This document shows positions 27,438-36,658 of a stretch of 43,008 nucleotides of DNA, piece after piece (positions within the stretch are counted from its first letter, which is position 1; every line of letters begins with the position of its first letter). The translations under genes were made by a program, and so were the position numbers. Location of the stretch: NCBI GenBank assembly GCA_018971525.1, contig JAGXAR010000027.1, positions 1 through 43,008 on the forward strand, written 5' to 3'. The notes beneath the pieces are model-generated. The model was not told where the DNA came from. It made no database searches and was given only the letters and a program-made list of their open reading frames with translations. The DNA is from Nitrospirota bacterium (GTDB lineage: Bacteria > Nitrospirota > Nitrospiria > Nitrospirales > Nitrospiraceae).

Positions 27438-29267
27438 CTACTGAGCTTGTATCTTCTCGGATACACGCCGTTTGGCTTGCTGGATACGTTCCTCCTGGGT
27501 TGGGTCGCCCATCCCCAGTTCACGGAATCGGTCCATCAACTTGTTGTTGGAGGGGTCGAGTTCCAATGCATGGAGCCAAGCCTCACGGGCATCCGAGAGG
27601 TTTCGTTGCTTCGCGTAAATATCACCGAGATGCTCATAGAGCACCGGGTCATCCCCGACGAGCGCAACCGCGCGCTTCATCTCCGACAAGGCCTCGCCCA
27701 GCTGCCCGGACTTGAAAAACGCCCAAGCCAGGCTATCCACGTAGTACCCATTGCTCGGTTTGAGCGCGACAGCCTGCTTGGTCAAAGAGAGGGCTTGGTC
27801 GATCTTGACCCCCCGCTCTGCATAACTATACCCCAGATAATTGAGCGCATCGGCATGATGAGGATCCAGCTTGATCGCGGTCTCCATGACGCGCACCACG
27901 TCATCGAATCGGTTGAGCTTGTCGTAGACCGTGCCAAGATTGAAGTGCAAATCGGCGCTCTTTGGGTTCTGTCTGATGCCTTCCTCCAAGACCTGAGCGG
28001 CGCTTTCGAACTGGTCCTGCTGCAAGTAGGTCAATCCCAGCACGATATGGGCTTCGGGCTGTTTCGGATTAATCGTGATGGCTTTGGTCAAGTGCGTGAT
28101 GGCCTCAGGAAATTGCTTCAGCCGATAGAACAACACGCCGAGATGCAGATGCCCTTCGAAATAGGACGGCTCAAGTTGAATGTTAAACGTGTACGTCTCG
28201 ACGGCTTTCTTCGTGTCCTTGGCTTCCTCGTAGAGAAATCCAAGGTAATCTCTCACTTTGAGCTCCGTCGGACGCGCCTTAAGAATCTGTGTAAGCTGAT
28301 CGATGGCCTGGGGATATTCCTTCTCTTCCCCGTACACGAGCGCCAGTCGAAGCTGGGCATCGAGGTCCGAAGGGTCCTCCGCCAGCAAATCATTCAATTC
28401 CTTCCTGGCACCCTGAAAATCCTTTGCCGACACATAGAGCCGAACCAACTGGTGCCGGATATCCCGGTTTCGGGGGTTCACACTCTGAAGATATTTCCGT
28501 AGCACTGCGACCGCTCGAGCCTGGTCCTGCCGCGACTCATAGATCGAGGCGAGCGCAAGATAGGCTGGTTCAAACGAGGCATTGACCGCAATCGCCCGCT
28601 CCAAACTCGCCGTCGCCTCCTCCACTTTTCCTGCTTCAAGGAGCATGCGCCCCAGGTGATAATGGCCCACGGCAGATTCCGGAGCCCGCGCCAGGCCGGC
28701 TCGAATGGCCTGCTCCGCCTCGGGCTGCCGCTTCAGATTCAGGAGCAACAGACCTTTTGTAAAATAGGGATCGCCGGAAGCCGGATCCACTTCGATCGCG
28801 CGATCCAACAGTTTCACCGCACGCTCACCCTGCCCCGCACTGGCTAAAATCCCTGCCATCTGCGTGAGCAGCTGGCCGTCTTGGCCCGGTCCCTCTGCCG
28901 CTTGGTCCGCATAGCGGACAGCATTGGACATATCGCCCAGCGAAAAATAAAGACCGGCCAGCCGGGCTTTCACAGACTGGGACGTCGGATCCGTCTTCAG
29001 CGCGGCTTGATATTCCTGAATCGCACGATCCATGTCCTGCGCAAGCTCGGCTTGGTACCCAAGCATGAAATGATACGACGCTGCGGCATCGGGGGGATGA
29101 ATCGAGGGCGTAGCCTTCGGCGTGCTGGCAGCGGCGAGCATCCTTTCAGGCGTCTGTGGCGCGGCGGCGCAGGCCACCACCATCAGGGAGATCAGCAAAC
29201 ACGTCACGCTAAAGAGCGACGTGAAACCTCGGTTGTTCGCCGTTCGGCCCGGAATGAAGCGCGTCAT
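27438..29267 (-). CDS. TPR-repeat outer-membrane-type lipoprotein
   Basis: 609 residues. Lipoprotein signal with CLLISLMVVAC, lipidated Cys at residue 33, then a low-complexity linker and about 14 tandem tetratricopeptide repeats over about 60-590, e.g. SASYHFMLGYQAELAQDMDRAIQEY-type units and DALNYLGYSYAERG near the end. It is likely a scaffold for envelope or secretion complexes; similar TPR lipoproteins accompany exopolysaccharide and pilus systems. The frame is open to a TTG at 29351 overlapping dnaB's stop, but the signal peptide fits the ATG at 29267; GTG at 29273 is an alternative. Downstream of dnaB and probably co-transcribed. Confidence 0.83.
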   Translation of the reverse strand: MTRFIPGRTANNRGFTSLFSVTCLLISLMVVACAAAPQTPERMLAAASTPKATPSIHPPDAAASYHFMLGYQAELAQDMDRAIQEYQAALKTDPTSQSVKARLAGLYFSLGDMSNAVRYADQAAEGPGQDGQLLTQMAGILASAGQGERAVKLLDRAIEVDPASGDPYFTKGLLLLNLKRQPEAEQAIRAGLARAPESAVGHYHLGRMLLEAGKVEEATASLERAIAVNASFEPAYLALASIYESRQDQARAVAVLRKYLQSVNPRNRDIRHQLVRLYVSAKDFQGARKELNDLLAEDPSDLDAQLRLALVYGEEKEYPQAIDQLTQILKARPTELKVRDYLGFLYEEAKDTKKAVETYTFNIQLEPSYFEGHLHLGVLFYRLKQFPEAITHLTKAITINPKQPEAHIVLGLTYLQQDQFESAAQVLEEGIRQNPKSADLHFNLGTVYDKLNRFDDVVRVMETAIKLDPHHADALNYLGYSYAERGVKIDQALSLTKQAVALKPSNGYYVDSLAWAFFKSGQLGEALSEMKRAVALVGDDPVLYEHLGDIYAKQRNLSDAREAWLHALELDPSNNKLMDRFRELGMGDPTQEERIQQAKRRVSEKIQAQ

Positions 29268-29347
29268 GAACACTCGCACGATCCTCTCGGTGGATTCAAG
29301 TGAGACTGTGGTGGTCAGAAAGATTATACGAGCGGGGTGACACAGGG

Positions 29348-30703
29348 TCAAACGACTTCGCGATTGTCGAGGCTCTCGAACTTCGCGAAGCGGTCGTGGA
29401 AGAAGAGTTCCTTTTTCCCGATCGGGCCGTTTCGATGCTTGCTCACGAGGATATCGGCAATGCCCTTCCGTTCGGAATTCTGGTCATACACCTCCTCACG
29501 GTAAATGAACATGACGACGTCGGCATCCTGCTCGATCGCGCCGCTCTCGCGGAGATCTGCCAGCATCGGGACGGGCGGCTTCCGGGCTTCCACTGCGCGG
29601 CTAAGCTGGGACAGCGCGACGACCGGCACGTTGAGCTCCTTGGCCAAGGCTTTCAGTGAGCGAGAAATATCGGAGATTTCCTGCTGACGAGATTCCGAAT
29701 CGCTCCGCCCCTGCATCAGCTGGAGGTAGTCGACAATCAACAGGTCGAGCCCCCGTTCGGCTTTCAACCGACGAGCCTTACCCCGCATCTGCTGCACAGT
29801 GATGCCGCCGGTATCGTCGATAAAGATCGGCGCCTGCTCCAGTCGCCCTGCCGCCTCCGCAAGACGCCACCAATCCTCTTTCTGAAGTTTGCCGGTTCGG
29901 AGGCCATGCGAATCGACCCGCGCTTCGGAACTCAACATGCGCAGGACGATCTGTGGCTTTGACATTTCAAGGCTAAAAATTCCGACCACAGTGCCCGCAT
30001 GGATGGCGGCATGGGCTGCCATCCCCAGTGCCAGGCTCGTCTTCCCCATGCTGGGCCGCCCCGCAATCACCACGAGATCGGAGGGTTGGAGCCCGGCCGT
30101 GATGTCGTCGAGGTCGTAAAAGCCGGTGGGAACGCCCGTGACATGTTCTTTTCGCTTCGACAACTTGTCGACGAGGTCGAGACTTTCCTTGATGATGGAA
30201 TTAATGGGGGTGAACGACCGATCCAGTTTCCCTTGGACGATGCCGAACACCGACCGCTCCGCGAAATCGAGCAGGTCGTCGACTGAAGTGGTGCCTTCGT
30301 ACCCGCGCGTGAGGACTTCCGTGGAGGTATGGATCAGTTCTCGCAGCAGCGCCTTGTCGCGCACAATCTTGCAATGGTAGCGAATATTGGCGGAACTGGC
30401 CACGCTCTGCACGAGTTCCGCTAAATAGGCTGCTCCCCCAACGGACTCGATTTCTCCCTGCGCCTTTAACCGTTCTGTCAATGTAATCTGATCGATTACT
30501 TCTCCGACGTCCGACAATTCCAGCATCGCACGATAGATCTTCCGATGCGACGTGCGGTAGAAGTTCTCTTCGACCAGCAATTCCATCGCCTTGGCCATCG
30601 CGCTATTGTCGAGGAGGACTGCGCCGAGGACCGATTGCTCGGCCTCCACATTCTGTGGCGGCAGTTTTGGTTGGGACAGATCCACGGCTGACATGGATTT
30701 CAT
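29348..30703 (-). CDS. dnaB: Replicative DNA helicase
   Basis: 451 residues. N-terminal DnaB collar domain (PPQNVEAEQSVLGAVLLD) and RecA-like helicase domain with Walker A AGRPSMGKTS near 220, Walker B LLIVDYLQLM and the ALSQLSRAVE segment; near the end VMFIYREEVYD and KHRNGPIG. It unwinds DNA at the replication fork as a hexamer. No intein or insertion is visible. The ATG overlaps the hisZ stop by ATGA at 30700-30703; a second Met is 4 codons in. Gene order hisZ-dnaB is not an obvious functional pair. Confidence 0.96.
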   Translation of the reverse strand: MKSMSAVDLSQPKLPPQNVEAEQSVLGAVLLDNSAMAKAMELLVEENFYRTSHRKIYRAMLELSDVGEVIDQITLTERLKAQGEIESVGGAAYLAELVQSVASSANIRYHCKIVRDKALLRELIHTSTEVLTRGYEGTTSVDDLLDFAERSVFGIVQGKLDRSFTPINSIIKESLDLVDKLSKRKEHVTGVPTGFYDLDDITAGLQPSDLVVIAGRPSMGKTSLALGMAAHAAIHAGTVVGIFSLEMSKPQIVLRMLSSEARVDSHGLRTGKLQKEDWWRLAEAAGRLEQAPIFIDDTGGITVQQMRGKARRLKAERGLDLLIVDYLQLMQGRSDSESRQQEISDISRSLKALAKELNVPVVALSQLSRAVEARKPPVPMLADLRESGAIEQDADVVMFIYREEVYDQNSERKGIADILVSKHRNGPIGKKELFFHDRFAKFESLDNREVV

Positions 30704-32106
30704 GACCGTTCCTTTACCTTCCGGCGAGACCGACGAGCCGCGGCCACCAGGTCAGCAAGCCTCATCTTCTTCGAACGACGACTCAGACTGCCAGATCGGC
30801 GGCCATGCATGTGAGCAGCGAGAGACTCGACCAGCAGCACGTCCTCATGATCTATTCCTGGCGCACCGACCACCACCACGGCCGCTGCCTGCTGGGCCAA
30901 CCCTGCCGTCACTGCGGCAGACAAGAGCGCCGCATCACTCCCCTTCATCGTCTGCTGCACCACTCGAGATCGAGTCCGACGCAACTGTGTTGCCACCTCC
31001 ACCAATCGACGAGTGGCCCTGCGCGGCGCGGCAACAAGATAATCCACTCGCGCTGATACCGATCCTTCCTCAGGAAAATCCACGGTGCGGAAGAGCCGAT
31101 CGACGTCCAAGCCAAAACCGGTCGAGGGCAGCGGTCGTCCGAATCGACCGATCAAGTGATCATACCGTCCGCCGCCGCCTAACTCCGCTCCCATCCCTTC
31201 GGCAAACACGTCGAAGACGACACCATCATAATAGTCGAATCCGCGGAACTCCCCGAGATCCAGAAGCAGCGATTTCCGGTGTCCTGCCGCACAGAGCAAC
31301 TGATACACCTGGTCAAGCCGTTCGAGCGGAGCCGCCAATGCCGGATCGCCGGCCACGAGGACCCGTCCGCGTACCAGCACTTCCTCTTGACCGTAAAGCT
31401 CCGGCGCTTCCCGAATGGCCCGCGCCGCCGCTTTCGAAATATGCTCGCTCGCAAGGACCTCTTCAAGTCTCGGCAGATCTTTTCGCGCAGCCGCCTGCTC
31501 AGCCAACTTCTGCCCATGCACCGACAGCCCGGATCGCATCAGGAGCCCTTTAATAAATCCCACATGTCCTAGTGACACTTTGAAAGACTGAAGACCGATC
31601 GTGTGAAGACACTCGATCATCAAACCGATGACTTCGCTGTCGCTCGTGACATCGTCCAGGCCAATGAGCTCGGCCCCAACCTGAAAAATTTCCCGACCGC
31701 GCCCGGCATGTTCCTGCTCGTAACGGAAAACGGAAGTTCGATATGAGAGACGCAACGGCAGCGTCGCGCCCGTGAGCCCCATTGCGACGGTCCTGGCGAT
31801 CTGCGCCGTGGCATCCGGACGGAGGAGTAGCGTCCGTCCCGTCGTACGATCGACGAATTGGTAGCAGTGCTCGATCAGTTCCGGCTCAAGCCCCGGAGCC
31901 AAGACGTCAAGATATTCAAACGTGGGAAGAATGATCTCGTCGTAGCCCCAACGGTTGACTTGAGCGAGCAACTGTTCTTCAAGACGACGGACCTGCTTTG
32001 CAGCATGAGGAAGAATCGTCGCCATGCCCACAGGGACGAGCGAGCGCTCGCGGGACGACGCGACCTGTCCCGAAGAAGACCGAGGCTTCGGAGGAGCGGA
32101 GACCAT
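30700..32106 (-). CDS. hisZ: ATP phosphoribosyltransferase regulatory subunit (HisRS-like)
   Basis: 468 residues with a class II aminoacyl-tRNA synthetase core: LLRPDATAQIARTVA near 95-110, the GREIFQVGAELIGLDD segment near 137-152 and FRGFDYYDGVVFDVFAEG near 282-299. The RPDATAQIAR and REIFQ features favour HisZ over histidyl-tRNA synthetase. Unlike typical ~330-400-residue HisZ it has an extra ~100-residue C-terminus with an alpha/beta segment (VDYLVAAPRRATRRLVEVA, AAVVVVGAPG) that looks like an anticodon-binding-type domain, and a basic tail. HisG would be its partner for the first step of histidine synthesis, but is not in the window. A HisRS paralogue is the main alternative. Confidence 0.83.
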   Translation of the reverse strand: MVSAPPKPRSSSGQVASSRERSLVPVGMATILPHAAKQVRRLEEQLLAQVNRWGYDEIILPTFEYLDVLAPGLEPELIEHCYQFVDRTTGRTLLLRPDATAQIARTVAMGLTGATLPLRLSYRTSVFRYEQEHAGRGREIFQVGAELIGLDDVTSDSEVIGLMIECLHTIGLQSFKVSLGHVGFIKGLLMRSGLSVHGQKLAEQAAARKDLPRLEEVLASEHISKAAARAIREAPELYGQEEVLVRGRVLVAGDPALAAPLERLDQVYQLLCAAGHRKSLLLDLGEFRGFDYYDGVVFDVFAEGMGAELGGGGRYDHLIGRFGRPLPSTGFGLDVDRLFRTVDFPEEGSVSARVDYLVAAPRRATRRLVEVATQLRRTRSRVVQQTMKGSDAALLSAAVTAGLAQQAAAVVVVGAPGIDHEDVLLVESLAAHMHGRRSGSLSRRSKKMRLADLVAAARRSRRKVKERS

Positions 32107-32133
32107 AGCTGACCTGATGAATGGCGCGCGGGG

Positions 32134-33717
32134 TTAGGACAGAGCCGCGACTTTGACTGAGAGAATATCCTTGCTGGATTTGATCGTCTCAAGCACCGTG
32201 CTCGGGAAGACCGAGTCGGATCCAATGATGAGCAGGGCGTTCCCACCCCGCTTCTCAAGCGCGCATTGCATCCTGACGATGTTGATCTGGTTGTCACCGA
32301 GGACCTTTCCCACCATCCCGATCACCCCCGGGCGATCGATGTTGAGGATAAGGAGCATGTGACCCTCCGGCACCACCTCGACGTTGAACTGATCAATCTC
32401 TACAACGCGCGGATCTTTCTTATGATAGAGCGTGCCGGCCACCTGGTACGACTTCTTACCGGCCTCCACTCGAACACGAATCAAGCTGGTGAAGTCACCC
32501 GCATCGGAGCTCTTCACTTCCTTCACTTCAATCCCACGTTCTTTTGCGACGATCGGCGCGTTCACATAGTTCACAGGCGCTTCCATCATCGGACTCAGCA
32601 ATCCCTTCAACACAGCGATCGTGAGCGGCGCAACCGACAGACTTGCCACCTCTCCGCTGTACTCGACGGTCACGCGTTCAAGCCCTCCTTCACACAACTG
32701 CGTTTGCAGCTTCCCGAGCTGCTCGGCTAAAGACAGATAGGGCTGTAGCCTCGGCAACAACTCCGGAGAAACCGAAGGAATATTGACCGCCCCGCGAGCA
32801 ATGCCTTTGGTGAAATAATCGACGACTTGTTCCGCAATGCCTACGGCCACATTCTCTTGCGCCTCGGTCGTCTGGGCTCCGATGTGCGGCGTACAGATAA
32901 AGTTATCCAGCGTCAACAACGGATGATCCCCCTTCACCGGCTCTTCCTCAAACACATCGAACGCGGCGGCGGCCACGCGCTTGACCTTCAACGCGTCAAA
33001 TAGATCACCCTCATGGATAATCCCTCCGCGGGCACAATTCACAATCATCACTCCCGGCTTCATGGTCGAGATCGCTTGCGCATTGATGAGGCCCTTGGTC
33101 TCAGGAGTCAACGGCGTGTGGACGGAGATGATATCGGCGCGCTTGAAGAGTTCATCCAGCGGCATCATGGTGATGCCCATCTTCTGCGCGCGCTCTTCGG
33201 CCAAATAGGGATCGTAGGCAACTACGGTCATGCCGATTCCCTGCGCCAGCTTTGTGAGATGGCTGCCGATTTGCCCCACTCCGACGATGCCGAGCACCTT
33301 GTTGTAGAGTTCGACACCCATGAATTTGTCTTTTTCCCACTTGCCGGCCTTCACTGACGCGGTGGCTTGAGGAATGCGCCGGCTCATGGCACAAATCATC
33401 GACATGGTGTGCTCAGCAGTGGTGACCGTATTACCGCCCGGCGTATTCATGACCACGATGCCGCGACGGGTGGCCGCGGGGGTATCGACATTGTCCAGCC
33501 CTGACCCGGCCCGTCCGACGACTTTCAATCGCTCGGCTGCTGCGATCAACTCCGCTGTCACCTTCGTTCCGGACCGCACAATCAAACCATCAGCGTCTTT
33601 GATCTCCTTGAACAACTCTTCCTTCGAGAGCTTGGATTTGACCACCACGGTAAATCCAGCCTTCTCAAGAAGATCCACACCCTGTTTAGAGAGACTATCG
33701 CTAATCAGAATTTTCAT
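32134..33717 (-). CDS. serA: D-3-phosphoglycerate dehydrogenase
   Basis: 527 residues, long form with substrate, NAD, ASB and ACT domains. First step of serine synthesis from 3-phosphoglycerate. The Rossmann motif GVGQIG is at 146-151, catalytic R230 (NCARGG), the glutamate in FEEEP at 256-260 and H278 (PHIG). The C-terminal ACT domain from about 455 (LLILNIDRPGVIGMVGKVLG) gives serine feedback. Located 47 bases downstream of a class V aminotransferase with which it is likely co-transcribed, and 27 bases ahead of hisZ. Confidence 0.95.
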   Translation of the reverse strand: MKILISDSLSKQGVDLLEKAGFTVVVKSKLSKEELFKEIKDADGLIVRSGTKVTAELIAAAERLKVVGRAGSGLDNVDTPAATRRGIVVMNTPGGNTVTTAEHTMSMICAMSRRIPQATASVKAGKWEKDKFMGVELYNKVLGIVGVGQIGSHLTKLAQGIGMTVVAYDPYLAEERAQKMGITMMPLDELFKRADIISVHTPLTPETKGLINAQAISTMKPGVMIVNCARGGIIHEGDLFDALKVKRVAAAAFDVFEEEPVKGDHPLLTLDNFICTPHIGAQTTEAQENVAVGIAEQVVDYFTKGIARGAVNIPSVSPELLPRLQPYLSLAEQLGKLQTQLCEGGLERVTVEYSGEVASLSVAPLTIAVLKGLLSPMMEAPVNYVNAPIVAKERGIEVKEVKSSDAGDFTSLIRVRVEAGKKSYQVAGTLYHKKDPRVVEIDQFNVEVVPEGHMLLILNIDRPGVIGMVGKVLGDNQINIVRMQCALEKRGGNALLIIGSDSVFPSTVLETIKSSKDILSVKVAALS

Positions 33718-33764
33718 CAGAGTTCCGCCTAATCTGCCATCATGAATTCGCCGATGTCTGACCC

Positions 33765-34904
33765 CTACGCCATGAGGATTTCTTGCGCCTTCGCCACACC
33801 GCTACCAAGCTTCACGGGATGCCCCAGCCCTTTGAGAACCATTTCAACGGCTGCCACGCCCATGATCACATCGAAGCGGTCCATGTAGCCCATGTGGGAG
33901 AGCCGGAAGATCTTCCCCTTTAAATGGTCTTGACCACCAGCTGCCGTAATACCGTATTGGACGCGCAGATTCTTGTAAATGGCCTGTCCGTCCACGCCTT
34001 CCGGCGCTAAAATAGCAGTGAGGGCATCGCTGGGCGACTCTTTCGGAAACAGCGCCAGCCCGGCACCTTGCACCCCTTCACGCATGGCCTTCGCGAGCAT
34101 GGCTTGGCGGCCGAACACCCCCTCAAGCCCTTCCTCCCTCATCATCTTCAAAACTTCCTGCAAGCCAACAATGAGAGATACGGCAGGTGTATAGGCCGTC
34201 TGATTCTTCTGCTGATTCTCGTGCTCTTTCTTGAAATTGAAATAGAAGGCCGCGTTCTTCGCTTTCTCCGCCAACTGCCAGGCTTTATCACTCACGCTCA
34301 CAAATGCAAGGCCCGGCGGGAGCATCAGCGCCTTTTGAGATCCCGTAATCACGACATCGATCCCCCACTCATCAGTCTTGATGTCGAACACCCCGAGTGC
34401 GGTAATGGCATCCACCACCAGGATGGTCTCGCTCTGGGCCTTCACGATCTGCGCAAGAGCCTTGATATCGTGCGCCACACCAGTGGAGGTTTCACTCGCC
34501 TGCACATACACCGCTTTGATTCCCGGGTCCTTCTTAAGGGCATCAGCAACCGCTTGGGGATCGACGGCTCGCCCCCATTCCACCTTGATTTCGGTCACCT
34601 GGGCGCCGAACGTCTTGCAGAGCTTGGTCCATCGTTCCCCAAACTTTCCCCCATTAATTGTGAGGGCCTTGTCGCCTGGAGAGAGAAAGTTAGAAACTGA
34701 GCCTTCCATGCCTCCGGTTCCGGAAGCCGCCAGAATGAGCACGTTGTTTTTGGTTTGAAACAACCACTTGAGTCCATCCCGGACCTCCGCGAAGAGCTTA
34801 TCGAACTCGGGAGCACGGTGATGGGTCATAGGCCGCGCCATGGCCAAGAGCACCTCAGGGGGCACAGGCGTCGGACCGGGAGCCAGCAAATACCGCTTCA
34901 GCAT
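33765..34904 (-). CDS. Class V PLP aminotransferase (serine/alanine-glyoxylate type)
   Basis: 379 residues. PLP lysine K191 in VITGSQKALMLPPG and D165 in ILVVDAITALG; substrate-loop residues in LLAPGPTPVPPEV at the N-terminus. The family covers alanine-glyoxylate, serine-glyoxylate and related enzymes. Adjacent serA suggests it supplies the amino transfer of the serine pathway in place of SerC, or links serine with glyoxylate; this is inference. The ATG at 34904 follows GGAGG by 8 bases; 24 open codons upstream have no family similarity. Confidence 0.88.
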   Translation of the reverse strand: MLKRYLLAPGPTPVPPEVLLAMARPMTHHRAPEFDKLFAEVRDGLKWLFQTKNNVLILAASGTGGMEGSVSNFLSPGDKALTINGGKFGERWTKLCKTFGAQVTEIKVEWGRAVDPQAVADALKKDPGIKAVYVQASETSTGVAHDIKALAQIVKAQSETILVVDAITALGVFDIKTDEWGIDVVITGSQKALMLPPGLAFVSVSDKAWQLAEKAKNAAFYFNFKKEHENQQKNQTAYTPAVSLIVGLQEVLKMMREEGLEGVFGRQAMLAKAMREGVQGAGLALFPKESPSDALTAILAPEGVDGQAIYKNLRVQYGITAAGGQDHLKGKIFRLSHMGYMDRFDVIMGVAAVEMVLKGLGHPVKLGSGVAKAQEILMA

Positions 34905-34956
34905 CGACTGAACCTCCTGCGAATAAATCGTGAAAAATCCTACGTGGGAAGGAGGG

Positions 34957-34986
34957 ACGATACCATTGCCTCTCAAAACCTGTCAA
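34957..34986 (-). promoter_or_regulatory. Sigma-70-like promoter for the aminotransferase-serA operon
   Basis: On the minus strand TTGACA (34986-34981), an 18-base spacer, then TATCGT (34962-34957). It is about 50 bases ahead of the aminotransferase ATG, giving a leader of about 45 bases with GGAGG. Confidence 0.55.
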
Positions 34987-35131
34987 GGCGAGAAACCGTG
35001 TAGACGCGCGTGTTTTCGGACTGTTGCGGCCTGCTGATGCCTGCGTTACTTCCGCTCACAATCTTGGGCGAGCGTGAGATAATTTGGCCCCTGTGCCACC
35101 AAAGGAGGGGCGTCATCCCCTTTGCAATTCC

Positions 35132-35160
35132 TTGACAATAGCGCAGTCCATCGATAGTCT
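35132..35160 (+). promoter_or_regulatory. Sigma-70-like promoter for the lytic transglycosylase
   Basis: Perfect TTGACA at 35132-35137, 17-base spacer, TAGTCT at 35155-35160. Transcription would start near 35167, just before the ATG at 35174 and 49 bases before the one at 35216. This excludes the longer frame that begins at 35084. Confidence 0.5.
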
Positions 35161-35173
35161 AGCTTTACAAAAC

Positions 35174-36586
35174 ATGACGAACCTTGCACACGATACTGAT
35201 TGCCCCCGTATTTCCATGACGCCACTTAGGGCAGGACATGGCGTCCTCCCGATGGCTCTCTTCTTCGGAATATGGTTCAGCTTCTCCGCTCCTACTATAA
35301 TGGTCGGGCAGGCTGCAACTTTAACCGGACCCGCCACGGATGACTCGTCTATGCTTGTGGACGAGAACGCAGCGGCGGAAGACGAGCCAGACGCCAATCT
35401 GGTCCCGCTCGATACCGAAGGTCCGGCACCGGAGGCCACTAACCCTCCCACAGCAACCTCTAGCAACGTCCCGCGGGCTGAAGACCTCATACAGATGGAC
35501 CCAGCGGGAAATGCCCCAGCAACCGCGCGGTTTTCAGACGCCTTGAATCCTCCGGCTGAACTCGCCCTGACACAAGACTCGTCCCGAAGTGCCATAAATC
35601 AGACGGAACATGCGAGCTACAATGTTCCGATTGTCATGGACTCCTCGGTCCAGGCTCACATTCGCTACTTCAATACCGCCATCCACGGTCGCTTCGAACA
35701 GTGGCTCCTCCGGCTCAGCCGCTATCAACCCCTTGTCGAGACAATCTTCACGGAATTTCACCTTCCCAGTGATCTGGTCTACCTCTCGCTGGTTGAAAGC
35801 GGATTCAACCCCTACGCCTACTCACGAGCGAAAGCCACGGGCCCCTGGCAGTTCATGAAGGGGACGGCCAAAGCCTATGGGCTCCGCGTGGACAACTACG
35901 TTGATGAACGTCGGGATCCCATCAAGTCAACGGTCGCTGCGGCACGCTACCTCCGTGATCTCTACGACCTCTTCGGTGCCTGGCCGCTCGCGATGGCAGC
36001 CTACAATGCCGGAGAAGGCAAGGTGATGCGAGCCCTCCACAAGGCCCAGGTTGAAAGCTTTTCTGAGATTTCGAAAACACGATTGATTCGGCGAGAAACG
36101 AAGGAATACGTGCCGCGATTCATGGCCGCCACGATTATCGCGAGGAATCCCGATCGATACGGCTTCACTCAGGAATCTGCCGAGCCGCATCAATTTGATG
36201 AAGCGATCATCACACGACCAGTCCATTTCCGCGCGATTGCCAATGTCACAGGCATTCCGTATGAAGAACTCCGGCTCTTAAATCCTGAGCTGCGGCGAGA
36301 CGCGACGCCACCGGGCGATGAGACCTACCATCTGAAGGTTCCGGTGGGAACGAAAGCGAAAGTGGAACAACTGCTTGACCGCATCCCGACCCACAAGTTC
36401 CCACAGCTACCGGAAAAGGCTCAGTTTGTAGCCGCCGGGCCCTCTCGCTGGTATAAGGTCCGCCTGGGGGACACGCTGGAAAAAGTATCGAAACGGTTTC
36501 GCATCCCGCTCAAAACGCTCAAGACGAAGAACAACCTCTCCGGCCCAACTATTCGACCGGGCGACTTTCTCGTTATCAGCCGCTAA
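35174..36586 (+). CDS. Membrane-bound lytic transglycosylase with LysM domain (MltD-like)
   Basis: About 470 residues. Cleaves the MurNAc-GlcNAc bond of peptidoglycan in the periplasm. A hydrophobic signal or anchor (VLPMALFFGIWFSF) is followed by a Pro/Ala/Thr-rich low-complexity linker, then the SLT domain with catalytic Glu in LVESGFNPYAYS (about residue 208), ATGPWQFM and MAAYNAGEGKV, and a C-terminal LysM domain (WYKVRLGDTLEKVSKRF) for glycan binding. No lipobox is seen, in contrast to E. coli MltD. Start uncertain: ATG at 35174 or, with a shorter signal peptide, ATG at 35216; neither has a good ribosome binding site. Confidence 0.9.
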   Translation: MTNLAHDTDCPRISMTPLRAGHGVLPMALFFGIWFSFSAPTIMVGQAATLTGPATDDSSMLVDENAAAEDEPDANLVPLDTEGPAPEATNPPTATSSNVPRAEDLIQMDPAGNAPATARFSDALNPPAELALTQDSSRSAINQTEHASYNVPIVMDSSVQAHIRYFNTAIHGRFEQWLLRLSRYQPLVETIFTEFHLPSDLVYLSLVESGFNPYAYSRAKATGPWQFMKGTAKAYGLRVDNYVDERRDPIKSTVAAARYLRDLYDLFGAWPLAMAAYNAGEGKVMRALHKAQVESFSEISKTRLIRRETKEYVPRFMAATIIARNPDRYGFTQESAEPHQFDEAIITRPVHFRAIANVTGIPYEELRLLNPELRRDATPPGDETYHLKVPVGTKAKVEQLLDRIPTHKFPQLPEKAQFVAAGPSRWYKVRLGDTLEKVSKRFRIPLKTLKTKNNLSGPTIRPGDFLVISR

Positions 36587-36658
36587 ACTCGACTCCCATT
36601 TCCGCCGATCCGTAGAACGGACCAAGCCGAGAGCAGGGATACCGACAGACCTGGGTGT

